Shown piece by piece: positions 1-8,227 of a stretch of DNA of 14,719 nt; position 1 is the first letter of the stretch; every line of letters begins with the position of its first letter. Source of the stretch: Candidatus Aminicenantota bacterium (lineage in GTDB: Bacteria > Acidobacteriota > Aminicenantia > Aminicenantales > Aminicenantaceae); assembly GCA_030617525.1 (NCBI GenBank), contig JAUWVG010000016.1, forward strand, positions 1 through 14,719, in the 5' to 3' direction. Position numbers and translations under genes: made by a program. The notes beneath the pieces are model-generated. The model saw nothing but the letters and a program-made list of their open reading frames with translations, was not told the DNA's origin and did not search any database.

Positions 1-602
1 CTTCATGTCTTCTCCCTTTTCTCGAGTATTCCAAGACAGTGTCCGAGGAAACGGTTATCAAAAAAATGCAGCAGTGTTTTTTCGAAGCTACAGCATTCAT
101 AAAGGATCAAATATTAATTGCATACGATGCGTCACTTACCGTTAAGCAGGCGGAAAATGACTCTCAGCTTCGTGATTGGATTGCAGACAGATTTTTTAAA
201 AAAGTTGATCTGAAAGTTGCGGTTCAAATCCCCTGCCATTTGAAGATTTTGAAACAAGATAAATCCTTATACGAATTTGTTCGACTGCTGCCCCTTAAAA
301 GTGTTGTTGAATTGAAGTCAACCTGTTGCGGTTTTGGTGGAAGCAAGGGATTCGAGAAAAAATGGGCAAAACATGCAGAAAAAATCGGTCAATCTTTGTT
401 AGAAGAAATTCTGACCGCTAGACCGGATGTCATCGTTTCTCCATGCATCACATGGCGTTTTCAAATTCGCAATTTATTGAGCGAAAAGACTTTATTTTCC
501 GAATCTGAGGATCTTCATAATCTTATCTTCTCAAAAAACGCCCATTCGAATAAAATCTTAGTCGTGCATCCTCTAATTCTTGCTTCTCAAATGCTCAAAT
601 GA
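1..602 (+). CDS. CCG-domain (Fe-S)-binding protein, GlpC/HdrB-like, C-terminal part (5' end outside window)
   Basis: The frame is open from the first full codon (position 3), so the GTG at 39 is not the real start and the gene begins left of the window. What remains is one cysteine-rich CCG domain of the kind found in GlpC, heterodisulfide reductase subunit B and related Fe-S oxidoreductase subunits. Visible cysteines are an SC pair at 3-8, IPCHL (Cys 234-236), the double Cys of CCGFGG (324-329) and SPCITW (Cys 444-446). In the family these bind an Fe-S cluster that passes electrons to a partner dehydrogenase or quinone. The last motif is normally CxxC but here reads C-I-T-W, so one usual ligand is missing. 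No membrane segment is visible in the part seen. The partner genes would lie to the left. The family call is fairly secure; the exact enzyme cannot be told from this fragment. Confidence 0.8.
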   Translation, partial: SCLLPFLEYSKTVSEETVIKKMQQCFFEATAFIKDQILIAYDASLTVKQAENDSQLRDWIADRFFKKVDLKVAVQIPCHLKILKQDKSLYEFVRLLPLKSVVELKSTCCGFGGSKGFEKKWAKHAEKIGQSLLEEILTARPDVIVSPCITWRFQIRNLLSEKTLFSESEDLHNLIFSKNAHSNKILVVHPLILASQMLK

Positions 603-642
603 AGTATTCATAAAAAATGCCGATGTTTTTTCTAAAACGGCA

Positions 643-666
643 ACCTTGACTCGTGAATAATCCAGG
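643..666 (+). repeat. Copy 1 of a 24-nt intergenic motif with core CGTGAATWATCCAGG
   Basis: This matches the segment at 11262-11285 at 20 of 24 positions, with a 15-nt core (652-666) differing at one base. Here AACCT (642-646) and AGGTT (664-668) flank the core as a short inverted repeat, so it may fold as a hairpin. Both copies lie shortly after the stop codon of a + strand gene. Function unknown. Confidence 0.5.
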
Positions 667-714
667 TTAAATGAATTAGAGCTTCGATCTTTGAGTTTCT
701 AGATCATTTCCAGT

Positions 715-743
715 TTGACAAAGTCTTTGTATTGTCTTAATAT
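715..743 (+). promoter_or_regulatory. Sigma70-type promoter for the tRNA-Leu/tig/clp/lon operon
   Basis: A perfect -35 box TTGACA (715-720) is followed after exactly 17 nt by a -10-like TAATAT (738-743, four of six consensus bases), in AT-rich sequence with no gene. Transcription would start near 750, leaving a leader of about 100 nt before the tRNA. The leader holds a small palindrome, GAGACAGTCTC (772-782). Confidence 0.6.
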
Positions 744-810
744 ATAAATCTACTATCGTCTTCGAATTCTAGAGACAGTCTCCAATACAAAAATGAATAT
801 GGCCTGAAGA

Positions 811-839
811 TTGCTTATCATAAATGAACGGATTAGCAT
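811..839 (+). promoter_or_regulatory. Possible second promoter directly before the tRNA
   Basis: TTGCTT (811-816), a 17-nt spacer and TAGCAT (834-839) form a weaker promoter-like pair. It would start transcription within a few bases of the mature tRNA end at 848. Each box is imperfect, so this is only a candidate next to the stronger one at 715-743. Confidence 0.3.
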
Positions 840-847
840 AAAATTTA

Positions 848-932
848 GGGCAGGTGGCGAAATTGGCATACGCGCTAGGCTTAGGACCTAGTTCCTGATA
901 AAGGAGTGCGGGTTCGAGTCCCGCTCTGCCCA
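848..932 (+). tRNA. tRNA-Leu (anticodon UAG)
   Basis: An 85-nt class II tRNA. The acceptor stem GGGCAGG (848-854) pairs with TCTGCCC (925-931), including one G-U pair, followed by discriminator A at 932. The anticodon stem CTAGG/CCTAG (875-879 and 887-891) encloses the loop CTTAGGA with anticodon TAG at 882-884, which reads CUN leucine codons. The long variable arm has the stem TCCT/AGGA, and the T arm is GCGGG TTCGAGT CCCGC. The 3' CCA is not encoded, so it must be added after transcription. Only 34 nt separate it from tig, with no visible terminator, so tRNA and operon mRNA are probably made as one transcript and then cut apart. Confidence 0.97.
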
Positions 933-966
933 TTCTCAAATTACTCAATCGATTAGAGGAAACACA

Positions 967-2238
967 ATGGAAAAAGGCAAAGACAATATACGCAAACTCA
1001 GCCAGTGCAAAATGGAAGTCGATATAGAAATTCCAGCCGCAATAGTACAGAAAGAGTTTAAAAATACAATTCAACGCTTTTCCCAAACCGCAAAAATTAA
1101 GGGATTCAGACCAGGAAAAGTTCCGGCAGATATAATCAAGAGCAAGTACTCCCAAGATATAAAAGATTCAATAATCAACAATCTTGTCCCGGAAGCTGTC
1201 ACGAAAGAACTTCGAGCCCACGATGTGAAACCAGTTGGCTCTCCAGTCGTGACGGAGCTTTTTTTTGAGGAAGACCAGCCAATCAAATTCAAAGCTCAGT
1301 TCGAAATATGGCCTGAGTTTGAACTCCCAGAATATAAAAATATCAAAGTGAACAGAAAGAAAATATCAGTGACGGCCAATGATGTGAAAACGACTCTTGA
1401 TGATCTTCAGAAAAGATCTGCTCAATACATCCCCACGGAAGAGAGAGGAGTTGTTGATGGAGATTATATTGTTACAGAAATTACAAGCCAGGATATTGGA
1501 ACAAAAAAAGCCCTGCCAAAGGAAAAAGTTGTGATTCTTGCCGGTCATCCTGAAAACGAAAAAGAGCTTAACGACAATTTATTGGGCCTGAAAGTTAACC
1601 AGGATAAGGATTTTTCAATAAAATATCCCAAAGATCATAAAAATAAAAAACTGGCGGGAAAAGATATCGCGTATTCTATAAAAATTGTGTCCATTAAAGA
1701 AAAAAAACTGCCAGTAATCGATGATGATTTTGCGAAGGAACTAGGGGATTTTCAGAACTTAAAAGAGCTTAAAACCCAGCTGAAAAAAGAGCTTCGTGCT
1801 TCTAAGGAGAATGTCGAAAAAAGAGATTTAGCAGAAGAGGTTGTCAAGACAATATCAGAGAAGGTGACATTCGAACTCCCAGAATTGGTTGTGGAAGAAG
1901 AGGCCTTGGCGCTTGTGCGCAGAAGTTTGTCATCTCAACCTCAACACATCCAGCAGGCTTTAACGAAGGAAGATATTGAGAAGCTCAAAGAGGAAATGAA
2001 AGAAAAAGCCAAACGGAATCTGAAGAATCATCTTCTTCTTACAAAAATTTCTGAGAAAGAAAAGCTTAAAGTGGAAGACAAAGATGTCGAAGAGGAGATG
2101 ATAAATATAGCAAAGACAAACAATATCCCTTTGGATAAAGCCCAAGAAAATATCCAAAAAGATGAGCTTAGAGAAAACCTTCTCCTCAGGAAGACGGTTG
2201 ACTTCCTGGTAGAAAATGCTATAATAATGGAGACATAA
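967..2238 (+). CDS. tig: Trigger factor, ribosome-associated chaperone
   Basis: This 423-residue protein is close to the usual trigger factor length of about 430. Trigger factor binds the ribosome near the exit tunnel and shields nascent chains. The N-terminal ribosome-binding domain carries the signature GFRPGKVP at residues 46-53. The central FKBP-like prolyl isomerase region (about 145-240) is recognisable by LAGK and the run into IKEKKLPVIDDDFAKELG. However, the FEGG-type and GFE-type segments and aromatic residues that build the isomerase pocket are not evident, so isomerase activity may be lost. The C-terminal half is the charged helical substrate-holding domain. The ATG at 967 follows AGAGGA (955-960) by 6 nt. 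It is the first protein gene of the tig-clpP-clpX-lon cluster, downstream of tRNA-Leu. Confidence 0.96.
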   Translation: MEKGKDNIRKLSQCKMEVDIEIPAAIVQKEFKNTIQRFSQTAKIKGFRPGKVPADIIKSKYSQDIKDSIINNLVPEAVTKELRAHDVKPVGSPVVTELFFEEDQPIKFKAQFEIWPEFELPEYKNIKVNRKKISVTANDVKTTLDDLQKRSAQYIPTEERGVVDGDYIVTEITSQDIGTKKALPKEKVVILAGHPENEKELNDNLLGLKVNQDKDFSIKYPKDHKNKKLAGKDIAYSIKIVSIKEKKLPVIDDDFAKELGDFQNLKELKTQLKKELRASKENVEKRDLAEEVVKTISEKVTFELPELVVEEEALALVRRSLSSQPQHIQQALTKEDIEKLKEEMKEKAKRNLKNHLLLTKISEKEKLKVEDKDVEEEMINIAKTNNIPLDKAQENIQKDELRENLLLRKTVDFLVENAIIMET

Positions 2239-2244
2239 TTTCTT

Positions 2245-2835
2245 ATGACTTTTATCCCCTTCATTGTTGAACAAGATGGAAAAAATGAACGTGCTTATGA
2301 CATATATTCGCGGCTTCTAAAAGACAATATTATCTTCATTGGATCTGAAATCGATGATAATCTCGCAAATTCGGTCATTGCACAAATGCTCTATCTCGAT
2401 GTTGAAAATAAAAAAAAGGAAATCTCGCTCTATATCAATTCCCCAGGAGGCAATATCACTTCTGGATTAGCGATATACGATACAATGCAGTTTATTCGAT
2501 CAGAAATAACAACTATTTGTGTGGGACAGGCTGCAAGTATGGCTGCTGTCCTGCTCGCAGCGGGTGCGTCAGGAAAAAGATATTCTTTGCCGAATGCGAG
2601 GATTATCATCCATCAACCTTTTGGAGGATTCCAGGGGCAGGCTTCGGATATCGCGATACAGGCGAAAGAGATACTTAGGATGAGGGAAAACATCAATAAC
2701 ATTCTGACTAAGCATACTAAGCAATCTAAAGCAAAGATACATTCTGATATTGAACGAGATTTCATCATGACCCCGGATCAAGCCAAAGATTATGGAATTA
2801 TAGACGAAATTATTACTAACCGTGGTCAATCTTGA
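2245..2835 (+). CDS. clpP: ATP-dependent Clp protease proteolytic subunit
   Basis: A 196-residue serine protease subunit of normal family length. ClpP forms a barrel of two seven-membered rings that degrades proteins fed in by ClpX, encoded next. The catalytic triad is complete: Ser98 in GQAASMAA, His123 in IIIHQPFGG, and Asp172 in ERDFIMTPDQAKDYG. The oxyanion-side motif SPGGNITSG (66-74) is also present. The mature chain probably begins after a short propeptide, since the conserved region starts around VEQDGKNERAYDIYSRLL. The ATG lies 6 nt after the tig stop. Its likely ribosome site, GGAGA (2229-2233), is inside the end of tig and 11 nt away, so coupling to tig translation is plausible. 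Confidence 0.97.
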   Translation: MTFIPFIVEQDGKNERAYDIYSRLLKDNIIFIGSEIDDNLANSVIAQMLYLDVENKKKEISLYINSPGGNITSGLAIYDTMQFIRSEITTICVGQAASMAAVLLAAGASGKRYSLPNARIIIHQPFGGFQGQASDIAIQAKEILRMRENINNILTKHTKQSKAKIHSDIERDFIMTPDQAKDYGIIDEIITNRGQS

Positions 2836-2886
2836 AATTCAGGGGAAGTCTTTTTTGAAGTATTTCTAGCAAAATAGAAAATAACC

Positions 2887-4143
2887 ATGGATGATTTTAT
2901 TAGAACTGATAACAACAAAGATGCAAAATGCAGCTTCTGTAACCGCGATCAATTTATAGTCAAGAAACTGATTGCCGGACCTGCAGGTGTCTATATATGT
3001 GATAATTGTATAGAACTGGCTCATTCTCTAATATTTATGCCAGGTTCTGATCATAAAGATTCCCAGGACATCACTGAATTTCCACGGCCTTTAGAGATTA
3101 AGAAAATTCTGGATCAATACATTGTTGGGCAGGACAAGGCGAAAAAGAAAATATCTGTCGCTGTCTACAACCATTACAAACGTGTCTCTTTGAATAACAA
3201 AGACGACGATATTGAATTGACAAAAAGCAATATCCTTCTTATCGGACCAACGGGGACAGGCAAAACCCTGATGGCCCAAACATTGGCAAAAACTCTATCT
3301 GTTCCTTTTGCCATTGCCGATGCCACAACTCTGACAGAAGCCGGATACGTCGGAGAAGATGTGGAGAACATTATTCTCAAACTCTTTCAATCTGCTCAGG
3401 GAAATATAGAAAAAGCGCAGAAGGGCATTATTTACATTGATGAAATTGATAAGATCGGCAGAAAAACTGAGGGTCCCTCTATTACGAGAGATGTCTCTGG
3501 GGAAGGTGTACAGCAGGCGTTGTTAAAAATCATTGAAGGAACAGTGGCCAACATTCCTCCTCAAGGTGGCAGGAAGCATCCTCAACAGGAATATATTCGA
3601 GTTGACACAACCAATATTTTATTTATTTGCGGAGGAGCGTTTATAGGTCTGGATAAAATCATTCTCCAAAGATTGGGAAAATCAGCCGTGGGATTCAAGC
3701 CGACTCTGGAAAAACATGTTTTGTATGAAAAAGAAAAAGTTTACGAGCAAGCAGTGTCCCAAGATCTGGTCAAGTATGGTTTAATTCCTGAGTTAGTCGG
3801 GCGGATTCCTGTTGTGGCCACGTTTTCGGATTTGAGTGTCACGGACCTGGTTGACATATTAACAAAACCAAAAAATGCAATTATTAAGCAGTACCAAAAG
3901 CTCTTTGAAACGGAAGGTGTTCGACTCGAGTTTACAAGGGAAGCCCTGCGTACGATCGCAACAAAATCCATGGATAACAGCCTGGGAGCGAGAGGTTTAC
4001 GGGGAATTATAGAAGATCTTATGGTGGACATTATGTTCCATCTGCCAACATCAAAAAAGGCTCCGGCACTCAAAATTACCAAAAAGATGGTTGAAGAGTC
4101 TGAATTGAAGTTTCAAAACTTAAAGTTTGCGGTAGGAGAGTAA
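2887..4143 (+). CDS. clpX: ClpX, AAA+ unfoldase of the ClpXP protease
   Basis: A 418-residue hexameric ATPase that selects, unfolds and threads substrates into ClpP. The N-terminal zinc-binding domain has four cysteines (C15, C18, C38, C41). The AAA+ core shows Walker A GPTGTGKT (120-127), pore loop GYVG (153-156), Walker B IIYIDE (181-186), the RKH loop (229-231) and sensor-2 GAR (367-369). The loop that docks on ClpP, usually IGF, reads VGF at 268-270, a conservative change. It starts 51 nt after clpP, and no strong Shine-Dalgarno sequence is visible before the ATG, so its translation may be weaker or depend on upstream ribosomes. No promoter is evident in the gap. Confidence 0.97.
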   Translation: MDDFIRTDNNKDAKCSFCNRDQFIVKKLIAGPAGVYICDNCIELAHSLIFMPGSDHKDSQDITEFPRPLEIKKILDQYIVGQDKAKKKISVAVYNHYKRVSLNNKDDDIELTKSNILLIGPTGTGKTLMAQTLAKTLSVPFAIADATTLTEAGYVGEDVENIILKLFQSAQGNIEKAQKGIIYIDEIDKIGRKTEGPSITRDVSGEGVQQALLKIIEGTVANIPPQGGRKHPQQEYIRVDTTNILFICGGAFIGLDKIILQRLGKSAVGFKPTLEKHVLYEKEKVYEQAVSQDLVKYGLIPELVGRIPVVATFSDLSVTDLVDILTKPKNAIIKQYQKLFETEGVRLEFTREALRTIATKSMDNSLGARGLRGIIEDLMVDIMFHLPTSKKAPALKITKKMVEESELKFQNLKFAVGE

Positions 4144-4145
4144 AT

Positions 4146-6539
4146 ATGGCATCCAATGAGAATGCAGAAAATATTAAAAATATTTCTCTAATCCCTCTGA
4201 GAGATCTGGTTATTTTCCCCTCGACTCTTGTCCCGTTCATCATCGGAAGATCCTCCTCTATCGAAGCTTTGGATAAAGCCTTAGAAAAAGACAAGATGAT
4301 TTTCCTTTCCGCCCAGATGGATGCCTCGATCGATAATCCTCATCCCAAGGATGTGTATTCTATGGGAGTGATTGCAAAAATCATTCGCTCGGTCAAAATA
4401 GACGACAAAAATATCAAAGTTATAGTTGAGGGCAAAAAAAGAGCTCGTATCCTGGAATATCTCAGCACCTATCCTCATTATCAAATCCTGGCGAAGGAGA
4501 TTAACGAAATTGAAAATGACAGCCCGGAAGTCAGAGAAATATTGAAAACGGTGCTGTCTCTATTTGAAGATTATCTTAAACTCAGCCAGCATGCCAATTT
4601 TGAATCTATTATTCCTGCGTTGAATGAAAATTCCCCAAACAGAATAGCTGATATTATCGTTTCGCATCTCTACCTGCCGCTCGAGGAGAAGCAGAATTTT
4701 CTAGAAACAATAAACACTCTTGAAAGAATTCAGCGGTTAAAATATGTCCTGGAAAATGAAATATTCAAAATTCATACGAAGCTCAAAAAGGAGGGGAAAA
4801 AACCTCGTCGAAGAATCCCTGTCAGAGATGTTGGGCAGAAAGTGTTACCTTCAGGTTTTAATTTTAAAAAGGAAGACCAACCTAATGAGATTGCTGAGTT
4901 GAAGGAAAAGCTGACGAATGCCAAGATGCCAAAAGATGCAGAAGAAAAAGCCAATAAAGAGATTGAGAGACTGGAATCTATGCCCCCCATGTCTGCGGAA
5001 GCAACGGTCTGTCGAAATTATTTGGATTGGCTCATTTCATTACCATGGACCAAAAAATCAAGAGAGAAACGAAATATCGAGGAAGCCGAAAGGATTCTTA
5101 ATGATGATCATCATGGACTGGAGAAAGTCAAAGAGCGGATTTTAGAGTATCTGTCCATACGCCAACTGGTGAAAAATCCAAAAGGTGTCATACTTGGATT
5201 TATCGGTCCACCAGGAGTGGGAAAGACCTCGTTAGGTGCATCCATTGCGAGGGCAACAAACAGAAAGTTTGTGCGTTTGTCGCTCGGCGGGGTTCGAGAT
5301 GAAGCTGAAATCAGAGGACATAGAAGAACATACATTGGTGCCTATCCCGGTCGAATTATACAGATGCTTAAAAAAGCAGGCACGAAAAATCCTGTGTTCC
5401 TTTTAGATGAAGTGGACAAAATGAGTGTTGATTTCAGGGGTGATCCAGCATCTGCTCTGATGGAAGTCCTCGATCCTGAACAGAATCACTGTTTTTTAGA
5501 CCATTTTATAGACACAGAATTTGATCTTTCTAATGTGATGTTTATTGTGACGGCCAACATGCAAGAACCGATACCGCGTCCGCTGATAGATCGGATGGAA
5601 ATCATTCGAATTCCTGGCTATACAGAAGAAGAGAAGCTCCAGATCGTTAAAAAATTCCTTTTGCCCAAACAGATAAAAGCTCATGGTCTTAAAGAAGATA
5701 ATTTGAAGCTCACCGATAGGACGATTAAAAAACTTATCCGTGAGTACACACGAGAAGCAGGTGTGAGAAATATCGAACGGGAAATCACTTCTCTCTGTCG
5801 AAAAGTTGTAAAAAAGGTCGTTACCAAAGACAAAAGCTATAAAGAAACTATCACTCCTAAAAATATTGAAAAATATCTGGGGATTCCAAGGTTTCGCAGA
5901 TTTAGTATTGATAAAAGAGATGAGATTGGTGTAGCCATTGGGATGGCCTGGACAGAGTTTGGAGGTGAGCTTCTGACTTTCGAAGTAATGAAAACTTTTG
6001 GAAAGGGCAGATTAACCTTAACCGGACAACTTGGTGAAATTATGCAGGAATCGGCTCAAGCCGCTTTCAGTTATGTGAGAGGAAAGACGTTTGAGTTGAA
6101 TATCGCTACAGACTTGCACAAAAACTTCGATATCCATATTCATGTTCCGGAAGGTGGAACCCCGAAAGAAGGACCTTCTGCAGGTATTACACTTGCGACA
6201 TCAATCCTCTCATTGCTTACGGGAATACCTGTTTCAAAAAAAGTGGCGATGAGTGGAGAGATTACTTTAAAAGGGAAAGTCCTTCCTGTTGGTGGAATTA
6301 AAGAAAAACTCCTTGCTGCACATCGAGAGGGTGTTAAAGAGGCCATTCTTCCTCTTGACAACAAAGCGGATTTAAAAGACCTTCCGAAAATTATCAAAGA
6401 TGATATGAACATCCATTTTGTCGAACACATGGATGATGTCCTTAAGATTGCTTTGACCAAGGATATATCTGAAGTCCTGAATAAAGAAAAAGAATCACTG
6501 TCTGAGGAAGAACCTCAGAAACCTCCTGTGACGCATTGA
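4146..6539 (+). CDS. lon: Lon ATP-dependent protease
   Basis: This 797-residue protein is full length for bacterial LonA. Lon is a single-chain hexameric protease that removes misfolded and regulatory proteins in the cytoplasm. The N-terminal LON domain begins at ISLIPLRDLVIFPSTLVPF. It is followed by a helical linker, the AAA+ module with Walker A GPPGVGKT (354-361) and Walker B VFLLDE (417-422), and the protease domain. The Ser-Lys dyad is intact: Ser678 in GPSAG and Lys721, the second lysine of IKEKLLAAH. The tail is acidic and proline-containing. The ATG is 2 nt after the clpX stop, with AGGAG (4134-4138) inside the end of clpX and a 7-nt spacer, so clpX and lon are translated from one mRNA. 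Confidence 0.97.
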   Translation: MASNENAENIKNISLIPLRDLVIFPSTLVPFIIGRSSSIEALDKALEKDKMIFLSAQMDASIDNPHPKDVYSMGVIAKIIRSVKIDDKNIKVIVEGKKRARILEYLSTYPHYQILAKEINEIENDSPEVREILKTVLSLFEDYLKLSQHANFESIIPALNENSPNRIADIIVSHLYLPLEEKQNFLETINTLERIQRLKYVLENEIFKIHTKLKKEGKKPRRRIPVRDVGQKVLPSGFNFKKEDQPNEIAELKEKLTNAKMPKDAEEKANKEIERLESMPPMSAEATVCRNYLDWLISLPWTKKSREKRNIEEAERILNDDHHGLEKVKERILEYLSIRQLVKNPKGVILGFIGPPGVGKTSLGASIARATNRKFVRLSLGGVRDEAEIRGHRRTYIGAYPGRIIQMLKKAGTKNPVFLLDEVDKMSVDFRGDPASALMEVLDPEQNHCFLDHFIDTEFDLSNVMFIVTANMQEPIPRPLIDRMEIIRIPGYTEEEKLQIVKKFLLPKQIKAHGLKEDNLKLTDRTIKKLIREYTREAGVRNIEREITSLCRKVVKKVVTKDKSYKETITPKNIEKYLGIPRFRRFSIDKRDEIGVAIGMAWTEFGGELLTFEVMKTFGKGRLTLTGQLGEIMQESAQAAFSYVRGKTFELNIATDLHKNFDIHIHVPEGGTPKEGPSAGITLATSILSLLTGIPVSKKVAMSGEITLKGKVLPVGGIKEKLLAAHREGVKEAILPLDNKADLKDLPKIIKDDMNIHFVEHMDDVLKIALTKDISEVLNKEKESLSEEEPQKPPVTH

Positions 6540-6557
6540 TCAAAAAAAGTCAAAATC

Positions 6558-6576
6558 CTGGGAGGCCAGTTGTTTT
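6558..6576 (+). terminator. Weak hairpin between lon and rho, possible partial terminator
   Basis: CTGG (6558-6561) and CCAG (6566-6569) can form a 4-bp stem with a GAGG loop, followed by TTGTTTT. The stem is short for an intrinsic terminator, so at most it would stop part of the transcripts before rho. Confidence 0.25.
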
Positions 6577-6604
6577 AAGAATAAACCACATGTGAGGTAT
6601 TAAA

Positions 6605-7882
6605 ATGAAAGAGTTCAATTTAGTCGATCTAGAAGAAAAAAATCTTAAAGATCTTGTCAGCACTGCCAAGGAGATCGGACTTACGAAAGAGGACATTCAA
6701 GATACGAAGAAACAGAATCTTATTTTTAAGGTACTAGAAGCACAAGCTAAAAAAAACGGACAGCTGTTTTCTGAAGGTGTGCTGGAGTGTTTAGAAGATG
6801 GATTTGGGTTTTTACGTGCTCCAGAATTCAGTTACCTTCCCAGCCAGGATGATATCTATGTTTCGCCTTCCCAAATCAGGAAATTTCAGCTTCGAACGGG
6901 TGATACGATTTCTGGTATTGTGCGACCTCCAAAAGATGGGGAAAAATACTTTGCTTTAATAAAAATCGAAGCGATCAATTTTATGCATCCTGATGTTGTC
7001 TTTACAAATAGGAGAAACGTCCATTTTGATAGTTTGACTCCTCTGTATCCTTTTGAAAAGATCGTGCTTGAAGATGGCCAGCCCAAAAACTTGAGCGCCC
7101 GCGTAATGGATCTTATGACTCCAATAGGAAAGGGCCAAAGGGGTCTTATCGTTTCTCCACCCCGTGCCGGAAAAACAATGCTTTTAAAAACCATCGCCAA
7201 GTCTATTGAGAAGAACCATCCGGAGATCTTCGTGATTGTTCTGTTGGTAGCGGAGCGGCCTGAAGAAGTGACAGATTTCCAGAGAAGCATAGAAGGTGAA
7301 GTCGTGGCATCAACTTTTGATGAGCCTCCCATACGAAATACGCAGGTGGCCAATATTGTGTTGGAAAAGGCGAAAAGACTTGTTGAACTTGGAAGGGACG
7401 TCGCTATCTTGCTCGATAGTGTTACCCGGTTGGCACGAGCTCATAATGCGATTATTCCTCCTTCAGGTAAAGTTCTGTCCGGAGGAATCGACGCAAACGC
7501 CTTGAATAAGCCAAAGAAGTTTTTTGGATCGGCACGAAAAATCGAAGAGGGGGGAAGTCTCACCATCATGGCCACTGCCTTGATCGACACAGGAAGCCGC
7601 ATGGATGACGTCATTTTCGAGGAGTTTAAAGGAACCGGAAATATGGAAATCAATCTTGACAGGAGGTTGGTTGATAAGAGAATGTTTCCGGCCATCGATA
7701 TCAAACGTTCCGGCACACGAAAAGAAGAACTTTTAGTTCCAGATAAAGACTTAAATAGGATCTGGGTATTGAGAAAAGTACTCAGTCAGTTGAACGAAGT
7801 CGAAGCCATGGAGCTCTTGCTGGATAAAATGGGGCGAACAAAAACGAACACAAATTTCCTGGATGCCATGAGCAAGGGGTAA
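6605..7882 (+). CDS. rho: Transcription termination factor Rho
   Basis: A 425-residue hexameric RNA helicase that ends transcription of untranslated RNA. The N-terminal helical Rho_N part (about 1-50) leads into the cold-shock-like RNA-binding domain with GFGFLR (66-71) and a conserved run to QIRKF. The ATPase core has Walker A SPPRAGKT (184-191) and Walker B with Asp271 in VAILLDSVTRLARA. The downstream GGID..AL..PK stretch is the secondary RNA-binding region. Length is near the E. coli value of 419, with no long insertion. GTGAGGT (6592-6598) lies a few bases before the ATG and is a good ribosome site. It follows lon by 65 nt on the same strand with no clear promoter between, so at least partial readthrough from the lon operon is likely. 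Confidence 0.97.
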   Translation: MKEFNLVDLEEKNLKDLVSTAKEIGLTKEDIQDTKKQNLIFKVLEAQAKKNGQLFSEGVLECLEDGFGFLRAPEFSYLPSQDDIYVSPSQIRKFQLRTGDTISGIVRPPKDGEKYFALIKIEAINFMHPDVVFTNRRNVHFDSLTPLYPFEKIVLEDGQPKNLSARVMDLMTPIGKGQRGLIVSPPRAGKTMLLKTIAKSIEKNHPEIFVIVLLVAERPEEVTDFQRSIEGEVVASTFDEPPIRNTQVANIVLEKAKRLVELGRDVAILLDSVTRLARAHNAIIPPSGKVLSGGIDANALNKPKKFFGSARKIEEGGSLTIMATALIDTGSRMDDVIFEEFKGTGNMEINLDRRLVDKRMFPAIDIKRSGTRKEELLVPDKDLNRIWVLRKVLSQLNEVEAMELLLDKMGRTKTNTNFLDAMSKG

Positions 7883-8152
7883 TCACTCAGGCTTTAATAT
7901 ATTTCTCCAAATTAATCTGACGAGGTGGAAGCGCTCCACTCGGATTTTTAACGCCATTCCCTCGTTGTTCCTCTCGGCACTTCCGTAACTCCGCGCGTAA
8001 ACCTTGCTCACTAAAGAGGGAATTTCCAAGAAGACGCGTACCACTTTTGTTGAAATCTCCCATGCTCAGACATACTCAGTGGCCGACACAGTCGGCTTCC
8101 CTCGACGAACAAAACTCGGTAAGGCTAAATCCTCGGATGTCGCTTTTTCCAT
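7883..8152 (-). other. Unexplained GC-richer block with two overlapping open frames; decayed small gene or dispersed repeat
   Basis: The gap between rho and the PadR gene holds no gene I recognise. Its core (7951-8160, apart from uncounted 8041-8080) is about 52% GC, against about 29% in 8161-8260. On the minus strand an ATG at 8152 opens a 28-codon frame ending in TGA at 8066-8068, and two bases later an ATG at 8063 opens a 58-codon frame ending at 7887. The first frame also stays open past its TGA down to 7883, which would give about 89 residues with a single internal stop. No good ribosome site precedes either ATG. A perfect 6-bp hairpin GCCGAC-ACA-GTCGGC lies at 8082-8096. The end of this block overlaps the rho terminator. 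It could be a broken gene, a mobile repeat remnant or a structured RNA. Confidence 0.3.
7921..7949 (+). terminator. Intrinsic terminator after rho
   Basis: CGAG-G-TGGA (7921-7929) pairs with TCCA-CTCG (7935-7942), giving eight base pairs with one bulged G and an AGCGC loop. GATTTTT follows, with the T run at 7945-7949. It lies 38 nt after the rho stop codon. The stem is good; the T run is short. Confidence 0.55.
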
Positions 8153-8227
8153 CCTCTTCAGATTTTTTCGGTTGTAGAGAATTTTGAGTATTTAATTTCT
8201 AGTCAACCTTTTTGTTTTGCTAGCGTC

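Noticed and set aside
39..41. GTG as start of the CCG-domain protein
   Set aside because: The same frame is open back to position 3 and includes a Ser-Cys pair expected of the domain.
618..642. Hairpin TGCCG/CGGCA after the first gene
   Set aside because: The 5-bp stem has a long loop and no T run on the + strand. The T run exists only for the minus strand, where no gene ends.
769..1155. 128-residue open frame on the minus strand
   Set aside because: It lies across the antisense of tRNA-Leu and the start of tig, and its composition is that of a shadow frame.
5111..5335. Minus-strand open frames inside lon, clpX and rho
   Set aside because: They mirror codons of well-conserved proteins with intact catalytic motifs.
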